Assembly: GCA_964414425.1 (NCBI GenBank)
Contig: CAYPWL010000016.1
Span: 1 to 64,000, forward strand
Direction of reading: 5' to 3'
DNA length: 64,000 nucleotides
Origin: GYS-P2D sp964414425
Lineage (GTDB): Bacteria > Bacteroidota > Bacteroidia > Chitinophagales > Saprospiraceae
This document shows, one piece after another, positions 8,962 through 17,180 of this stretch; the first letter of the stretch is position 1; each line of letters starts with the position of its first letter. The notes under the pieces are model-generated. The model was not told where the DNA came from. It made no database searches and worked only from the letters and a program-made list of their open reading frames with translations. The position numbers and the translations under genes were made by a program.

Positions 8962-9924
8962 TTAAAACAACTGAATCATATACATATACAGTGGCATACC
9001 TAATGTGATATTGAATGGAAATGTAATCGCTAACGCCATAGGTAGATATAAACTCGGATTGGCCTTAGGAGCGGCTATCCTCATGGCGGCAGGCACGGCG
9101 ATATAAGACGCACTGGCAGCAAGTATGGTCAGTAGAAATCTATCTCCATCTAATGATAGAAACCAACCGGATGCAACCGAGATAATGATACCGTTGAACA
9201 GGGGTATTATAATTGCAAATAATAGAGCGAACCACCCTTTCTTGAGTAGCGCACCTATCTTTTTGCCACTAGTGATGCCCATGTCTAATAGGAATACCGC
9301 CAAGAAGCCCTTAAAGATATCTGTAGTGAATGGTTTAATTCCTTCTGCTTGCGCATCGCTGGCGATGAACCCAATAACTAAACTTCCCAATATCAGGAGT
9401 ACACTACCATTGGTTATCGCATGCTTTACTAATTGTAATAGTTCGCGAGCTGACCGTTTACCGTTACTGTAGATGCGCATGAGTAATACTCCTACGATAA
9501 TAGAGGGCGCCTCCATGATGGCCATTACTGCCACCATGTGCCCTCCAAACTTGACGCCATTCATCTCTAAGAAGCTTACTGCTGTCACAAAGGTTACGGC
9601 ACTAACCGATCCATAAGCCGCTGCAATGGCTCCTGAGTTCTCTATAGAAAATCTGATTCTAAGAATAAAGAAAGTATAGAGGGGCACTAAGAGTGCCAAG
9701 ATCACGCCTGCAATCAGGGCGAAGACTATATCTGTGCTGTAGGGGCTATGAACAAGCTCTTGTCCACCTTTGAAACCGATGGACAAGAGCAGGTATAATG
9801 AAATGAACTTAGATGAATTCTTTGGTATCTCAAGATCACTTTTGACTTGAGAGGCCAACAATCCTAACACGAAGAATAGAAGTGCAGGGTTTGTCAGGTT
9901 ATCGACTAATAAATGTAAATCCAT
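8962..9924 (-). CDS. SbtA-like sodium-dependent bicarbonate transporter
   Basis: Belongs to the SbtA family, whose cyanobacterial members import bicarbonate with sodium across the inner membrane. Supporting features are the N-terminal NPALLFFVLGLLASQVKSDLEIP, the following GFKGGQEL segment, and about ten hydrophobic helices in two repeated halves over 320 residues. Two small genes (96 and 85 residues) lie just upstream on the same strand. A LysR regulator follows further upstream across a 420-bp gap, reminiscent of CbbR/CmpR-type control of carbon uptake. No carboxylase is visible here, so a role in supplying bicarbonate for anaplerosis is inference. Confidence 0.8.
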   Translation of the reverse strand: MDLHLLVDNLTNPALLFFVLGLLASQVKSDLEIPKNSSKFISLYLLLSIGFKGGQELVHSPYSTDIVFALIAGVILALLVPLYTFFILRIRFSIENSGAIAAAYGSVSAVTFVTAVSFLEMNGVKFGGHMVAVMAIMEAPSIIVGVLLMRIYSNGKRSARELLQLVKHAITNGSVLLILGSLVIGFIASDAQAEGIKPFTTDIFKGFLAVFLLDMGITSGKKIGALLKKGWFALLFAIIIPLFNGIIISVASGWFLSLDGDRFLLTILAASASYIAVPAAMRIAAPKANPSLYLPMALAITFPFNITLGMPLYMYMIQLF

Positions 9925-9946
9925 AAACCTGTATAAGTATTACTAT

Positions 9947-10237
9947 TTAATCAATGAGTTCAACGTCTAACATTCCGCTGATCTTAATGCGCTTATTTGC
10001 ATAGCGTGCCTCCTTGCAGAATTCTTTAAATTCCGCTTGAGCATGTTCTAATTGGGATATTCTGCTATTATCCTCACCTGTATTGCAGTTCATATCCCCT
10101 TCTGTCATTGAGAGGCGATGCAATTTGTGAAAGTTGATTTTCTCCTTGATCAGCGAATTGATAACATCTGAAGCTTCACTGGCGGTGAATGTTCCATCTA
10201 CCAATTTTAATTTGAGCATAACATCTGTAGTTGTCAT
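9947..10237 (-). CDS. conserved small protein of unknown function
   Basis: A 96-residue soluble protein beginning MTTTDVMLKLKLVDGTFTAS. It resembles a small family I associate with Bacteroidota genomes (an initial beta strand ending in a DG turn, then helices and a closing KRIKISGMLDVEL strand), but no function is known to me. It lies 22 bases upstream of the SbtA-like transporter and 6 bases downstream of an 85-residue membrane protein. It is not a recognisable PII/SbtB protein despite occupying the place such a partner would. Confidence 0.6.
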   Translation of the reverse strand: MTTTDVMLKLKLVDGTFTASEASDVINSLIKEKINFHKLHRLSMTEGDMNCNTGEDNSRISQLEHAQAEFKEFCKEARYANKRIKISGMLDVELID

Positions 10238-10243
10238 AATTAA

Positions 10244-10501
10244 TTATTTAAATGATTTAAAATAAATGGCTGGAGTTGCCACTAAAGCAATTAATAAATA
10301 GGCCTTACACAGTGGTTCAAATAAGACATGGTTGGTCAAGTACATGGCTACAACCATAATACTCAATAGCGCAGCTATAATTGCGACCATGGTTGTCCTT
10401 GCAAGTTGAGCAAGTCTTTTTTTGTCCACTTGAAGCGTCAGAATCGGTTCGTTGTTGACGATTTGTATCGCTTTCGACTCGTTTTTAGAATTCATTTGCA
10501 T
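10244..10501 (-). CDS. small membrane protein
   Basis: An 85-residue protein with a polar N-terminus (about 1-32) and two hydrophobic helices (about 34-54 and 63-81). Unrecognised. It begins the three-gene minus-strand unit that ends with the SbtA-like transporter. Upstream (10537-10544) the minus strand reads CATATTTG, one base off the -7 consensus, and beyond that lies an AT-rich palindrome. Confidence 0.55.
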   Translation of the reverse strand: MQMNSKNESKAIQIVNNEPILTLQVDKKRLAQLARTTMVAIIAALLSIMVVAMYLTNHVLFEPLCKAYLLIALVATPAIYFKSFK

Positions 10502-10561
10502 GGTATTAATGTTGATGTACTAAATCAATCTCGATGCAAATATGAGTCAATAAAACATTTA

Positions 10562-10605
10562 TCATAATTTATACTTTTAATGTAAATCATTAAAATAATT
10601 TATGA
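10562..10605. repeat. AT-rich imperfect palindrome, candidate operator
   Basis: TTTTAATG (10575-10582) and CATTAAAA (10588-10595) are perfect inverted repeats around TAAAT. Outer arms TCATAATTTAT and ATAATTTATGA pair at 10 of 11 positions. It sits upstream of the sbtA-like unit and could bind the nearby LysR protein, or another dimeric regulator. Confidence 0.4.
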
Positions 10606-10659
10606 AATGAATATCTGCTATCATCATGACATCTCACGATTGGGATGGATCAGATCATG

Positions 10660-10790
10660 ACGCCACAGTAGAAAATCGTCTGTAATTCCGAGAATAAGCA
10701 GGAATTACAGCGGTAGGGAAGACGAGGATGAACGAGAAAAGTGTACTACTGATGCTCAGTGAAACGAGCAACTCAGATTTCTACTCATAA
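10660..10790. ncRNA. candidate structured RNA or folded DNA element in the lysR-sbtA gap
   Basis: Nested inverted repeats fill this part of the 420-bp gap. CTGTAATTCC (10680-10689) pairs perfectly with GGAATTACAG (10701-10710). TCGTC (10676-10680) can pair with GACGA (10721-10725). An outer pair, AGTAGAAAATC (10667-10677) with GATTTCTACT (10776-10785), matches except for one bulged A. TGCTC and GAGCA near 10754-10771 form a further hairpin. There is no coding frame, and the strand is undetermined. No known RNA family was recognised. Confidence 0.3.
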
Positions 10791-10920
10791 ATATAATCTA
10801 TGCATATCATAGAAAATATAACTATATCAGTATGTTTTGCCTAGGATATATTCGCTTCTAAATGCGAGCACTCATCAAGATTAAATGGGCGTCAATGTAA
10901 CTCCAGCGATCTTATTACAA

Positions 10921-11844
10921 CTAATACAGATCACACCAATCAAAATGAGATTTGATAATTTCGGTTTTATTCTCACGTACGTACTGCAAGAAAGCTTCTG
11001 CTACGGGAGAGAGCATTTTGCCCTTGAGCCAGATTAGATTCCATGAGGTTATGATCGGAAGGTTCTTCTTAGGTATGATCTGAATTGTTCCGTTATTAAT
11101 TTCATTTTTGATGCCGATTAGGGGCATGATAGAAAATCCCAGTCCAGCGATCACGGCCTGTTTTAGGGCTTCATTAGAGGTTAGCTCGATTTTCTTAGAT
11201 ATCGGAAGTTGATGTTGATCTATATACGCTTCCATAGCCTGACGAGTGGCGGACCCCGGCTCACGAAATAATAGGGGATACCTGGCTAATAACTCCATAA
11301 AGCCATCTTGATTTTCTGCAAGTAACTCTGCGCTCCCGATCATATACAACTTGTTGTCGAGCAGGGTCTCAGCATAACTTTTTATGGTATCAGGGATGAC
11401 CGATACTAAGGAGAAATCGACTTCATTATTCTCTAAACTTTTAGTTACTAAGGTCTTATTCGTCACATCCATATTGAGATCAATGCCTGGATGCTGCTTT
11501 AGAAAGCCCGCAAGGAAGTAGGGCATGACATACTTGCCTGTTGATGCCACCGAAATGACCAGTTTGCCAGCCAACATCTTATTATATCGCATCTTGATAT
11601 AATTCATGGCCTCGGTTTCCTGCAGGATCTTATGGGCTAACTCGGCTATACGTTCTCCGAAATCGGTGATGTAGATTTTCCTTCCGATGACTTCGGTTAG
11701 GGGTATGCCAAACTGATTTTGAAAATTTTTCAGTTGAATCGATACCGCAGGCTGTGTTAACAGGAGTTCCTTAGATGCCTCGGTAACACTTTTGTGCTTT
11801 ACGATAGCTACGAAAATCTTAAGCTGATGAAGGGTATAATTCAT
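10921..11844 (-). CDS. LysR-family transcriptional regulator
   Basis: The N-terminal winged helix-turn-helix is clear (residues about 3-62: LHQLKIFVAIVKHKSVTEAS, then LTQPAVSIQLKNFQNQFG). It is followed by the two-lobe periplasmic-binding-like effector domain (about 90-295). The length (307) is standard. It points toward the sbtA-like unit on the same strand, across a palindrome-rich gap. Regulators of this type (CbbR, CmpR) control carbon uptake genes elsewhere, so control of the SbtA-like transporter is a reasonable inference; the effector is unknown. Confidence 0.9.
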   Translation of the reverse strand: MNYTLHQLKIFVAIVKHKSVTEASKELLLTQPAVSIQLKNFQNQFGIPLTEVIGRKIYITDFGERIAELAHKILQETEAMNYIKMRYNKMLAGKLVISVASTGKYVMPYFLAGFLKQHPGIDLNMDVTNKTLVTKSLENNEVDFSLVSVIPDTIKSYAETLLDNKLYMIGSAELLAENQDGFMELLARYPLLFREPGSATRQAMEAYIDQHQLPISKKIELTSNEALKQAVIAGLGFSIMPLIGIKNEINNGTIQIIPKKNLPIITSWNLIWLKGKMLSPVAEAFLQYVRENKTEIIKSHFDWCDLY

Positions 11845-12006
11845 AAGATGAATTTATGATATTCACTGATTGCATAAGACAAATTAATTTAGAAAGCTGA
11901 TGTATGGATTAGTTGGATGGTTAAAAATATAACCAACCGGGCGAGTTCATGGGACTACAGATCACAGCAGTCGATTAATTGATTTTCTCTTGATAGGCTG
12001 CTCAAT

Positions 12007-12585
12007 TCAACTCCCTGGCAACTTTTGTCCGATAGAGCTGAGGTGTGCAATTTTTGAGATTCTGTTGCTTCTTGTTTTTGCAGTTTTCGCCAGTTTGATC
12101 CACCTGAGCACGAATCTTTTGCTTGAGTCTTTAATATTATCAAAGAACTCGTAGGCCCCATCGAGATGGGTTAATGCTTCTGACAGATCAGTAGGGATGA
12201 TGAGTTGATCTACGTCATCCATGAAGTTCCATAGCCCACTTTCTTTGCCCTCCTTGATGGATTTTAGGTTAGATTCGTGCATTCTATTTTCCTCGATTAA
12301 TTTGTTAGCTCTGTCTTTATAACTCTTAGCCCAATGTTGCACCCTCCGTGGAGAGGTCAGTTGCATAGTTTTTGAGTCATCGAGCTTTCGCCTGATTCCA
12401 TCTATCCACCCAAAACAGATCAACTCGTCAAGTACCTCATCTCTGGAGACATATTTGTACAGTACGCTTTTCTTATAGGTGACCAGCCATACCGATTCTT
12501 CTTGAGTATAGTGATCAAGTAGCCAAGTCCTGAGTTCTTCTGGAGACGTTACCTCTACTTGTTCAAAATGTTCTGTCTTGATCAT
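12007..12585 (-). CDS. YdeI/OmpD-associated family protein
   Basis: The N-terminal segment reads EELRTWLLDHYTQEESVWLV, then DEVLDELICFGWIDGIRRKLDDSKTMQLTSPRR and WAKSYKDRANKLIEENRM. This is the signature of the YdeI/OmpD-associated family, linked to peptide or bacteriocin tolerance in enterobacteria but without a settled biochemical role. The 192-residue protein is complete and cytosolic. It lies between lysR and tetR on the same strand. Family assignment is confident, function is not. Confidence 0.8.
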   Translation of the reverse strand: MIKTEHFEQVEVTSPEELRTWLLDHYTQEESVWLVTYKKSVLYKYVSRDEVLDELICFGWIDGIRRKLDDSKTMQLTSPRRVQHWAKSYKDRANKLIEENRMHESNLKSIKEGKESGLWNFMDDVDQLIIPTDLSEALTHLDGAYEFFDNIKDSSKRFVLRWIKLAKTAKTRSNRISKIAHLSSIGQKLPGS

Positions 12586-12621
12586 GGATATGGATTGTGA
12601 TCTGTGCAGCTATCGTACTTC

Positions 12622-13296
12622 CTAATAATGTATAGAGGCAAATGCAAAGTGATTAACCAATTCTTCTAATTCTGCGACCGCCTTGTCTTTGTCCAAGCTG
12701 GTTAATCGTGGCAAGTGCTCGGCATAGTATAGCTGGTTGTTGATCATTTCATATAGCGTTGAGCCTAGGCTTTTAGAGTACTTGAAGTCTGGATTGATCT
12801 GCTTAATTATGGTGGCTAATTTTCCTACTAACTCCTTGTAAGGTATAAAGAATCCGTATTTGTTCTCCTCATCGACACCGGAGATATGGTAGGTTTTGGA
12901 ACTCTCTTTCATGATGATCTGGAAGAGTAGGCCTTCGTTGATATAATCGGAGAGCTTTGATTCTGCATTGGCATGTATCATACAATGGATCGCCCTTTTT
13001 AGCTTTTCGGTGCTATCGGCTACATTGAGTACTTGCATGTCAATCAGGTAAGTCACCCACTCCCAATACCAGCAATTAAGATACAGGAGCAGTAGATGCT
13101 TATTCTCGAAGTACCGGTATATCGATACTTCTGACGAGTCCATTTTGGCTCCTAATTTTCTAAAGTTAAATGACTCAAATCCGAGATCATTGATGAGTTC
13201 TATGGCATTAGTTAAGAGACGTCTGCCATATTCAGATCCTTGTGGATCCTTTATGTACAGCTTCTCTGGAAGCTCAAACCGTAATTTGAGTGACAT
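12622..13296 (-). CDS. TetR/AcrR-family transcriptional regulator
   Basis: The helix-turn-helix is seen at about residues 22-65 (GRRLLTNAIELINDLGFESF, then FRKLGAKMDSSEVSIYRYFENKHLLL). It is followed by an all-helical ligand domain; total 224 residues. It is divergent from the HPF-like/ABC/HlyD/thioesterase/TolC operon that begins 121 bases away. The gap contains two inverted repeats in the place of a TetR operator, so it most likely represses that exporter operon and itself. The inducer is unknown. Confidence 0.88.
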   Translation of the reverse strand: MSLKLRFELPEKLYIKDPQGSEYGRRLLTNAIELINDLGFESFNFRKLGAKMDSSEVSIYRYFENKHLLLLYLNCWYWEWVTYLIDMQVLNVADSTEKLKRAIHCMIHANAESKLSDYINEGLLFQIIMKESSKTYHISGVDEENKYGFFIPYKELVGKLATIIKQINPDFKYSKSLGSTLYEMINNQLYYAEHLPRLTSLDKDKAVAELEELVNHFAFASIHY

Positions 13297-13324
13297 GCTA
13301 CAGACTTTGGATAGATATAGTAAT

Positions 13325-13374
13325 AACCTCTAAACATAATAGCTTGACTTAATGTTTAGGTTAGCATAACTAAC
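13325..13374. promoter_or_regulatory. putative TetR operator palindromes
   Basis: TAAACAT (13331-13337) and ATGTTTA (13352-13358) are perfect inverted arms, extended by AACC on the left and GGTT on the right with a two-base offset. GTTAG (13360-13364) and CTAAC (13370-13374) form a second inverted repeat. Both lie between tetR and the exporter operon, overlapping the expected -33 region of the promoter-like TACTTTCG at 13390-13397. Confidence 0.5.
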
Positions 13375-13389
13375 AGATAAATTGATAAC

Positions 13390-13397
13390 TACTTTCG
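13390..13397 (+). promoter_or_regulatory. weak -7 promoter-like element for the exporter operon
   Basis: TACTTTCG differs by one base from TAnnTTTG and ends 20 bases before the ATG of the HPF-like gene. Its expected -33 region coincides with the operator-like palindromes, which fits repression by TetR. The single mismatch keeps confidence modest. Confidence 0.35.
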
Positions 13398-13417
13398 ACA
13401 ATGTAACTATCATATAG

Positions 13418-13711
13418 ATGAAATTCGTAATAAGAAATCAAGCTAAGATCTCTAACAAGTATGTAAGGTTTGCTAAGTGGAAAATCAGAAAGCTCTCGAG
13501 AAAATTTGGTGAAGCCCTCTATTCTGAGATTTATATTAAGCAGATAAGTGCAACTCCTGCCATGTATGTTGTTACTATTAAGATGGGTATACCAGGCCCC
13601 GATATTATAGTATCGGCCCAGTCTTCTAACTTACGGAGTCTCTGGTCTGATATATCACAGAAATTAAAGAGACAAATGCGAAATACCGCCTCCAGAAAAA
13701 ATCAGAAATAG
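13418..13711 (+). CDS. HPF/RaiA-like small basic protein
   Basis: A 97-residue, Lys/Arg-rich protein whose predicted strand-helix layout resembles the N-terminal domain of ribosome hibernation factors. The features are KFVIRNQAKISNKYVRFAKW with a basic helix, then LYSEIYIKQIS, and a later strand followed by a helix SLWSDISQKLKRQ. The ribosome-binding role is inferred from this resemblance only. It is the first gene of the exporter operon, 26 bases before the ABC gene, an odd place for a hibernation factor. Confidence 0.5.
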   Translation: MKFVIRNQAKISNKYVRFAKWKIRKLSRKFGEALYSEIYIKQISATPAMYVVTIKMGIPGPDIIVSAQSSNLRSLWSDISQKLKRQMRNTASRKNQK

Positions 13712-13737
13712 ATTAACTCCAATAAGAATAGAAGCAC

Positions 13738-15405
13738 ATGGCTAAGACATTGAAACACTCTCCGTTGTGGAGATTCAGGAGATTACTTTCATTAGAAAAA
13801 GAAGATATATCACAGGTATATATTTACGCTTTTTTCAATGGTATAGTCAACCTTTCCTTACCGCTCGGGATACAAGCCATTGTTAACTTGATCCAGGGAG
13901 GACAGGTGACTACGTCTTGGTATGTCTTAGTCGCATTAGTCATAGTGGGTATAGCGCTTACAGGCTTATTACAATTACTTCAATTAAGGATTGTCGAGAA
14001 TATCTCGCAGAGGATATTTAGTAATGCTTCATTTGAGTTTGCTCTGCGGATACCTAAGATCAAGTATGAAGCTTTTAGAGATTATTATGGTCCAGATTTA
14101 GCCAATAGATTCTTTGATACATTGACCATACAGAAAGGACTTCCGAAGATTCTGATTGATTTTTCATTAGGCATCTTCCAAGTTATCGTAGGCTTGATTG
14201 TGCTCAGTCTCTACCACCCTTTCTTCATTATATTTAGTGTATTGCTATTGATTATCGTCTATTTGATCATAGCAGCTACAGGTCCTAAAGGATTGAGTAC
14301 GAGCTTGCAAGAGTCAACTTCAAAATATAAGATTGCCTTCTGGATAGAAGAAGTAGCCCGAACCAAATTGTCGTTTAAGCTAGCAAGCAATAATAAACTT
14401 AGCTTGATTAAGACTGATGAAAATGTCAATGACTATCTCCAGGCAAGGGAAAAGCACTTCGGCGTCATTATCTCGCAATCTGTATACCTCATAATTTTCA
14501 AAGTACTCGTGGCGGCAGGTTTACTGATTACAGGTAGTATACTTGTGTTTAACGAGCAGATGAATATCGGGCAGTTCGTTGCAGCCGAGATTATCATCAT
14601 CCTCATCATCGCATCAGTGGAAAAAATCATTAAGACCATAGAGTCTATCTATGACGTATTGACGGCCCTCGAAAAAATAGGGTTTGTCTTTGACAAGCCT
14701 ATGGATGAGTACGACGGTGTTACACTTCGAGACTCTGATGATTCATTTTCGATAGGAGTAGAAAACTTATCATTTAGATATGACAGTGCTGCTGCTACCA
14801 GTTTGCAGGATCTAAGTTTCGAGATACCTGTTGATACGTCTGCATTTATATGTGGGCCTCCAAGCTCGGGGAAATCTACCTTGATGAAAATAATCTCGGG
14901 AATCTTAGATCCAACCGATGGGATCATTAAGTATAATGGTTTCCCATTGCGGTCATTGGATTTTGATCGACTAAAAGAAGACATTGGGTTCTGTATCGGT
15001 CATAGCGACATATTCCAAGGAACTATACTGGACAACATCTCCTTGAAACGGGATAATGCTACCCCAGAAAATATAAATAGAGCACTCAGTATTACTGGAC
15101 TTTCGCCATACCTATCAACGATACCCTTAGGCTTCAATACAGTTATTGATCCAGAAGGAAATAAAGTACCCACTAATATTCAGAAACGGATTTTGTTAGC
15201 CCGAGCAATAGCGACTAATCCAAGGTTGCTCATATTAGAAGACCCTCTGGATCATGTGGGTATCAGCGAAAAAAAGGCGTTGATAGAGGCACTTACCGAT
15301 CCGGCGAATAGATGGAGAGTCATCATTTCTTCAGTTGATGAGATATGGAGAGATCATGTAGATATGATCATAGAAATTAATAACGGTAAGATTACATCAG
15401 TCTAA
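13738..15405 (+). CDS. ABC exporter with fused membrane and degenerate ATPase domains
   Basis: Half-transporter of the type I secretion/multidrug kind. About six transmembrane helices lie in residues 25-310, followed by a nucleotide-binding domain from about 335. Walker A is intact (GPPSSGKST, 373-381). The other motifs are not: the Q-loop Gln is replaced by Gly (IGFCIGHSD), LSGGQ is replaced by VPTNI (477-481), the Walker B acidic pair is swapped to ED (501-502), and the switch His position holds Val (about 533). There is no peptidase domain. With HlyD and TolC downstream it should form a tripartite efflux or secretion machine. The substrate is unknown, and the motif loss may be a family trait. 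Confidence 0.85.
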   Translation: MAKTLKHSPLWRFRRLLSLEKEDISQVYIYAFFNGIVNLSLPLGIQAIVNLIQGGQVTTSWYVLVALVIVGIALTGLLQLLQLRIVENISQRIFSNASFEFALRIPKIKYEAFRDYYGPDLANRFFDTLTIQKGLPKILIDFSLGIFQVIVGLIVLSLYHPFFIIFSVLLLIIVYLIIAATGPKGLSTSLQESTSKYKIAFWIEEVARTKLSFKLASNNKLSLIKTDENVNDYLQAREKHFGVIISQSVYLIIFKVLVAAGLLITGSILVFNEQMNIGQFVAAEIIIILIIASVEKIIKTIESIYDVLTALEKIGFVFDKPMDEYDGVTLRDSDDSFSIGVENLSFRYDSAAATSLQDLSFEIPVDTSAFICGPPSSGKSTLMKIISGILDPTDGIIKYNGFPLRSLDFDRLKEDIGFCIGHSDIFQGTILDNISLKRDNATPENINRALSITGLSPYLSTIPLGFNTVIDPEGNKVPTNIQKRILLARAIATNPRLLILEDPLDHVGISEKKALIEALTDPANRWRVIISSVDEIWRDHVDMIIEINNGKITSV

Positions 15406-15416
15406 ATACATAGATT

Positions 15417-16787
15417 ATGCTAAATATAAGTCTCAAGTCTGTGTCAAAGTATATCGATAAGGGTGAGTACAACTCTTATGAGACACTCGAGTCACGTTCG
15501 CACTCTAAGAGTTTACTTAAAATCTTGTTGGTGCTATCGATTATTTTTTTGATAGGTATGTTCTTACCATGGACTCAAAATATAAGATCTAACGGAGTGG
15601 TTTCGACCTTGAATCCTTTTGATAAACCTCAGAATATCCAGGCTCTGATAGGAGGGCGAATAGACAAGTGGTATGTCACTCAAGGTGATGTAGTGAGCAT
15701 AGGGGACACTATCGTAAAATTAACTGAAGCCAAGGAAGAGTATTTTGACCCACAACTCATAGCCAATACTGACGAACAGCGGCAGGCTAAACTGCAATCT
15801 GCTCAGGCTTATGTTGAAAAAGTTGCCTTTCTGAATGAGCAATTGCGAACGCAAAAAAACTTGAGAGATTCGAAGTTGCAGCAACTCACCATTAAGTTGC
15901 AACAGATTGATCTTGAGATAGAAAGTATGCGGCAAGAAAAAATTGCTGCAGAGACTTATATGGAAAATGCCTCCAATCAACTGGCGAGGATGCAGCAGAT
16001 GTATGATAAGGGCATTAAGTCGCTTACAGATCTGGAGACCAAACGACTGTCAAACCGAGAAGCTGAAGCCAAGCTAATATCTATAGATAACAAGCTTGTG
16101 AAACTTAAAAATGATAAGCTTGATATTAACCAAGAGGTAGACTTGACCAGATCTGATTATGATCAGAAGACTGCTAAAATAGAGTCGGACATCAGCTCTG
16201 CGGACTCTTATAGATTTACCCTCCTGGGAGAATCAAACAAATTGGAGTCCAAGGCAAATCAGCTACGAACTCGAGAAGAAGCCTTTGTGATTACCTCACC
16301 GGTAAGTGGCAGAATTAATAAAGTGCTCAAAAATGGTATTGGAGAGTATGTTAAGACTCAGGACAATATCGCCACTATTGTACCAAGCACCTTTCAAAGG
16401 GCTGTGGAGTTATACATAGCGCCTATGGATATGCCATTGGTAGATCGGGGTAAGAAAGTCAGACTGCAGTTTGATGGGTGGCCTGCGATCGTCTTCAGTG
16501 GATGGCCAGATAATTCATTTGGTACTTTTGGCGGTATCGTCTATAGTATAGACAATGACATCAGTGACAACGGGAAGTACAGAATATTAGTAGTAGAAGA
16601 CGACTCCGAAAAGGAATGGCCAGAGCTTATCCGTATAGGCTCAGGGGCAAGAGGATTACTATTGCTCAACGATGTCAAAGTTTATTATGAACTCTGGAGG
16701 CAGTTAAATGGGTTTCCGCCAGATTTTTATGAACCAGAAGGTCTGAAAAAAGTGAAAAATAAAGTACCTCTCAGAAAAGTCAAGTAA
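15417..16787 (+). CDS. HlyD-family membrane fusion protein
   Basis: Periplasmic adaptor linking the inner-membrane exporter to TolC. One N-terminal membrane segment is present (about 33-55: LLKILLVLSIIFLIGMFLPW). It is followed by the first lipoyl half (GGRIDKWYVTQGDVVSIGDTI), a long coiled-coil hairpin (about 125-290, Gln/Leu/Glu-rich), the second lipoyl half (VITSPVSGRINKVLKNGIGEYV) and beta-barrel regions. It starts 11 bases after the ABC gene. Its TAA is immediately followed by the ATG of the thioesterase gene, implying translational coupling. Confidence 0.92.
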   Translation: MLNISLKSVSKYIDKGEYNSYETLESRSHSKSLLKILLVLSIIFLIGMFLPWTQNIRSNGVVSTLNPFDKPQNIQALIGGRIDKWYVTQGDVVSIGDTIVKLTEAKEEYFDPQLIANTDEQRQAKLQSAQAYVEKVAFLNEQLRTQKNLRDSKLQQLTIKLQQIDLEIESMRQEKIAAETYMENASNQLARMQQMYDKGIKSLTDLETKRLSNREAEAKLISIDNKLVKLKNDKLDINQEVDLTRSDYDQKTAKIESDISSADSYRFTLLGESNKLESKANQLRTREEAFVITSPVSGRINKVLKNGIGEYVKTQDNIATIVPSTFQRAVELYIAPMDMPLVDRGKKVRLQFDGWPAIVFSGWPDNSFGTFGGIVYSIDNDISDNGKYRILVVEDDSEKEWPELIRIGSGARGLLLLNDVKVYYELWRQLNGFPPDFYEPEGLKKVKNKVPLRKVK

Positions 16788-17180
16788 ATGAAATTTTATT
16801 CGAGGAAATTGATCAAACCGGGAGATCTCAATGCCAATGATACCTTATTCGGGGGGGCATTGTTAAGATGGATAGACGAGGAAGCTGGTATCTATGCGAT
16901 GACAAAGCTGGACAGCAAAAAAATCGTTACCAAGTATATCTCAGAGATAAACTTTGTCAATTCGGCTAAGCAGGGCGATGTCATAGAAATCGGATTAGAA
17001 TTTACTTCTATAGGGACTACGAGTATTACATTCTCCTGTATGGTTCGCAATGTATTTACGAAGAAGACCATCATATCTATAGAAAAGCTTGTCTTTGTCA
17101 GAATCGATAATGATGAGCGACCTACGCCCCACGGTAAGACGATTCATAATCTTGGTTTTAACACCGATAATGTTTCTTAG
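16788..17180 (+). CDS. hotdog-fold acyl-CoA thioesterase (YciA-like)
   Basis: Hydrolyses acyl-CoA esters in the cytoplasm in characterised relatives. The N-terminal NANDTLFGGALLRWIDEEAG is the hotdog helix with its substrate-facing acidic residues; YISEINFVNSAKQGDVIEIG follows, typical of the family. The length of 130 is normal for a single hotdog domain. It is locked between HlyD and TolC with no spacer on either side: HlyD stop at 16785-16787, this ATG at 16788, stop at 17178-17180, TolC ATG at 17181. This suggests the exported cargo or its modification involves an acyl group. Confidence 0.85.
   Translation: MKFYSRKLIKPGDLNANDTLFGGALLRWIDEEAGIYAMTKLDSKKIVTKYISEINFVNSAKQGDVIEIGLEFTSIGTTSITFSCMVRNVFTKKTIISIEKLVFVRIDNDERPTPHGKTIHNLGFNTDNVS

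Noticed and set aside
9947..10237. PII-like SbtB partner of the bicarbonate transporter
   Set aside because: Position fits, but the sequence lacks PII-like T-loop and B-loop features, so it is left as unknown.
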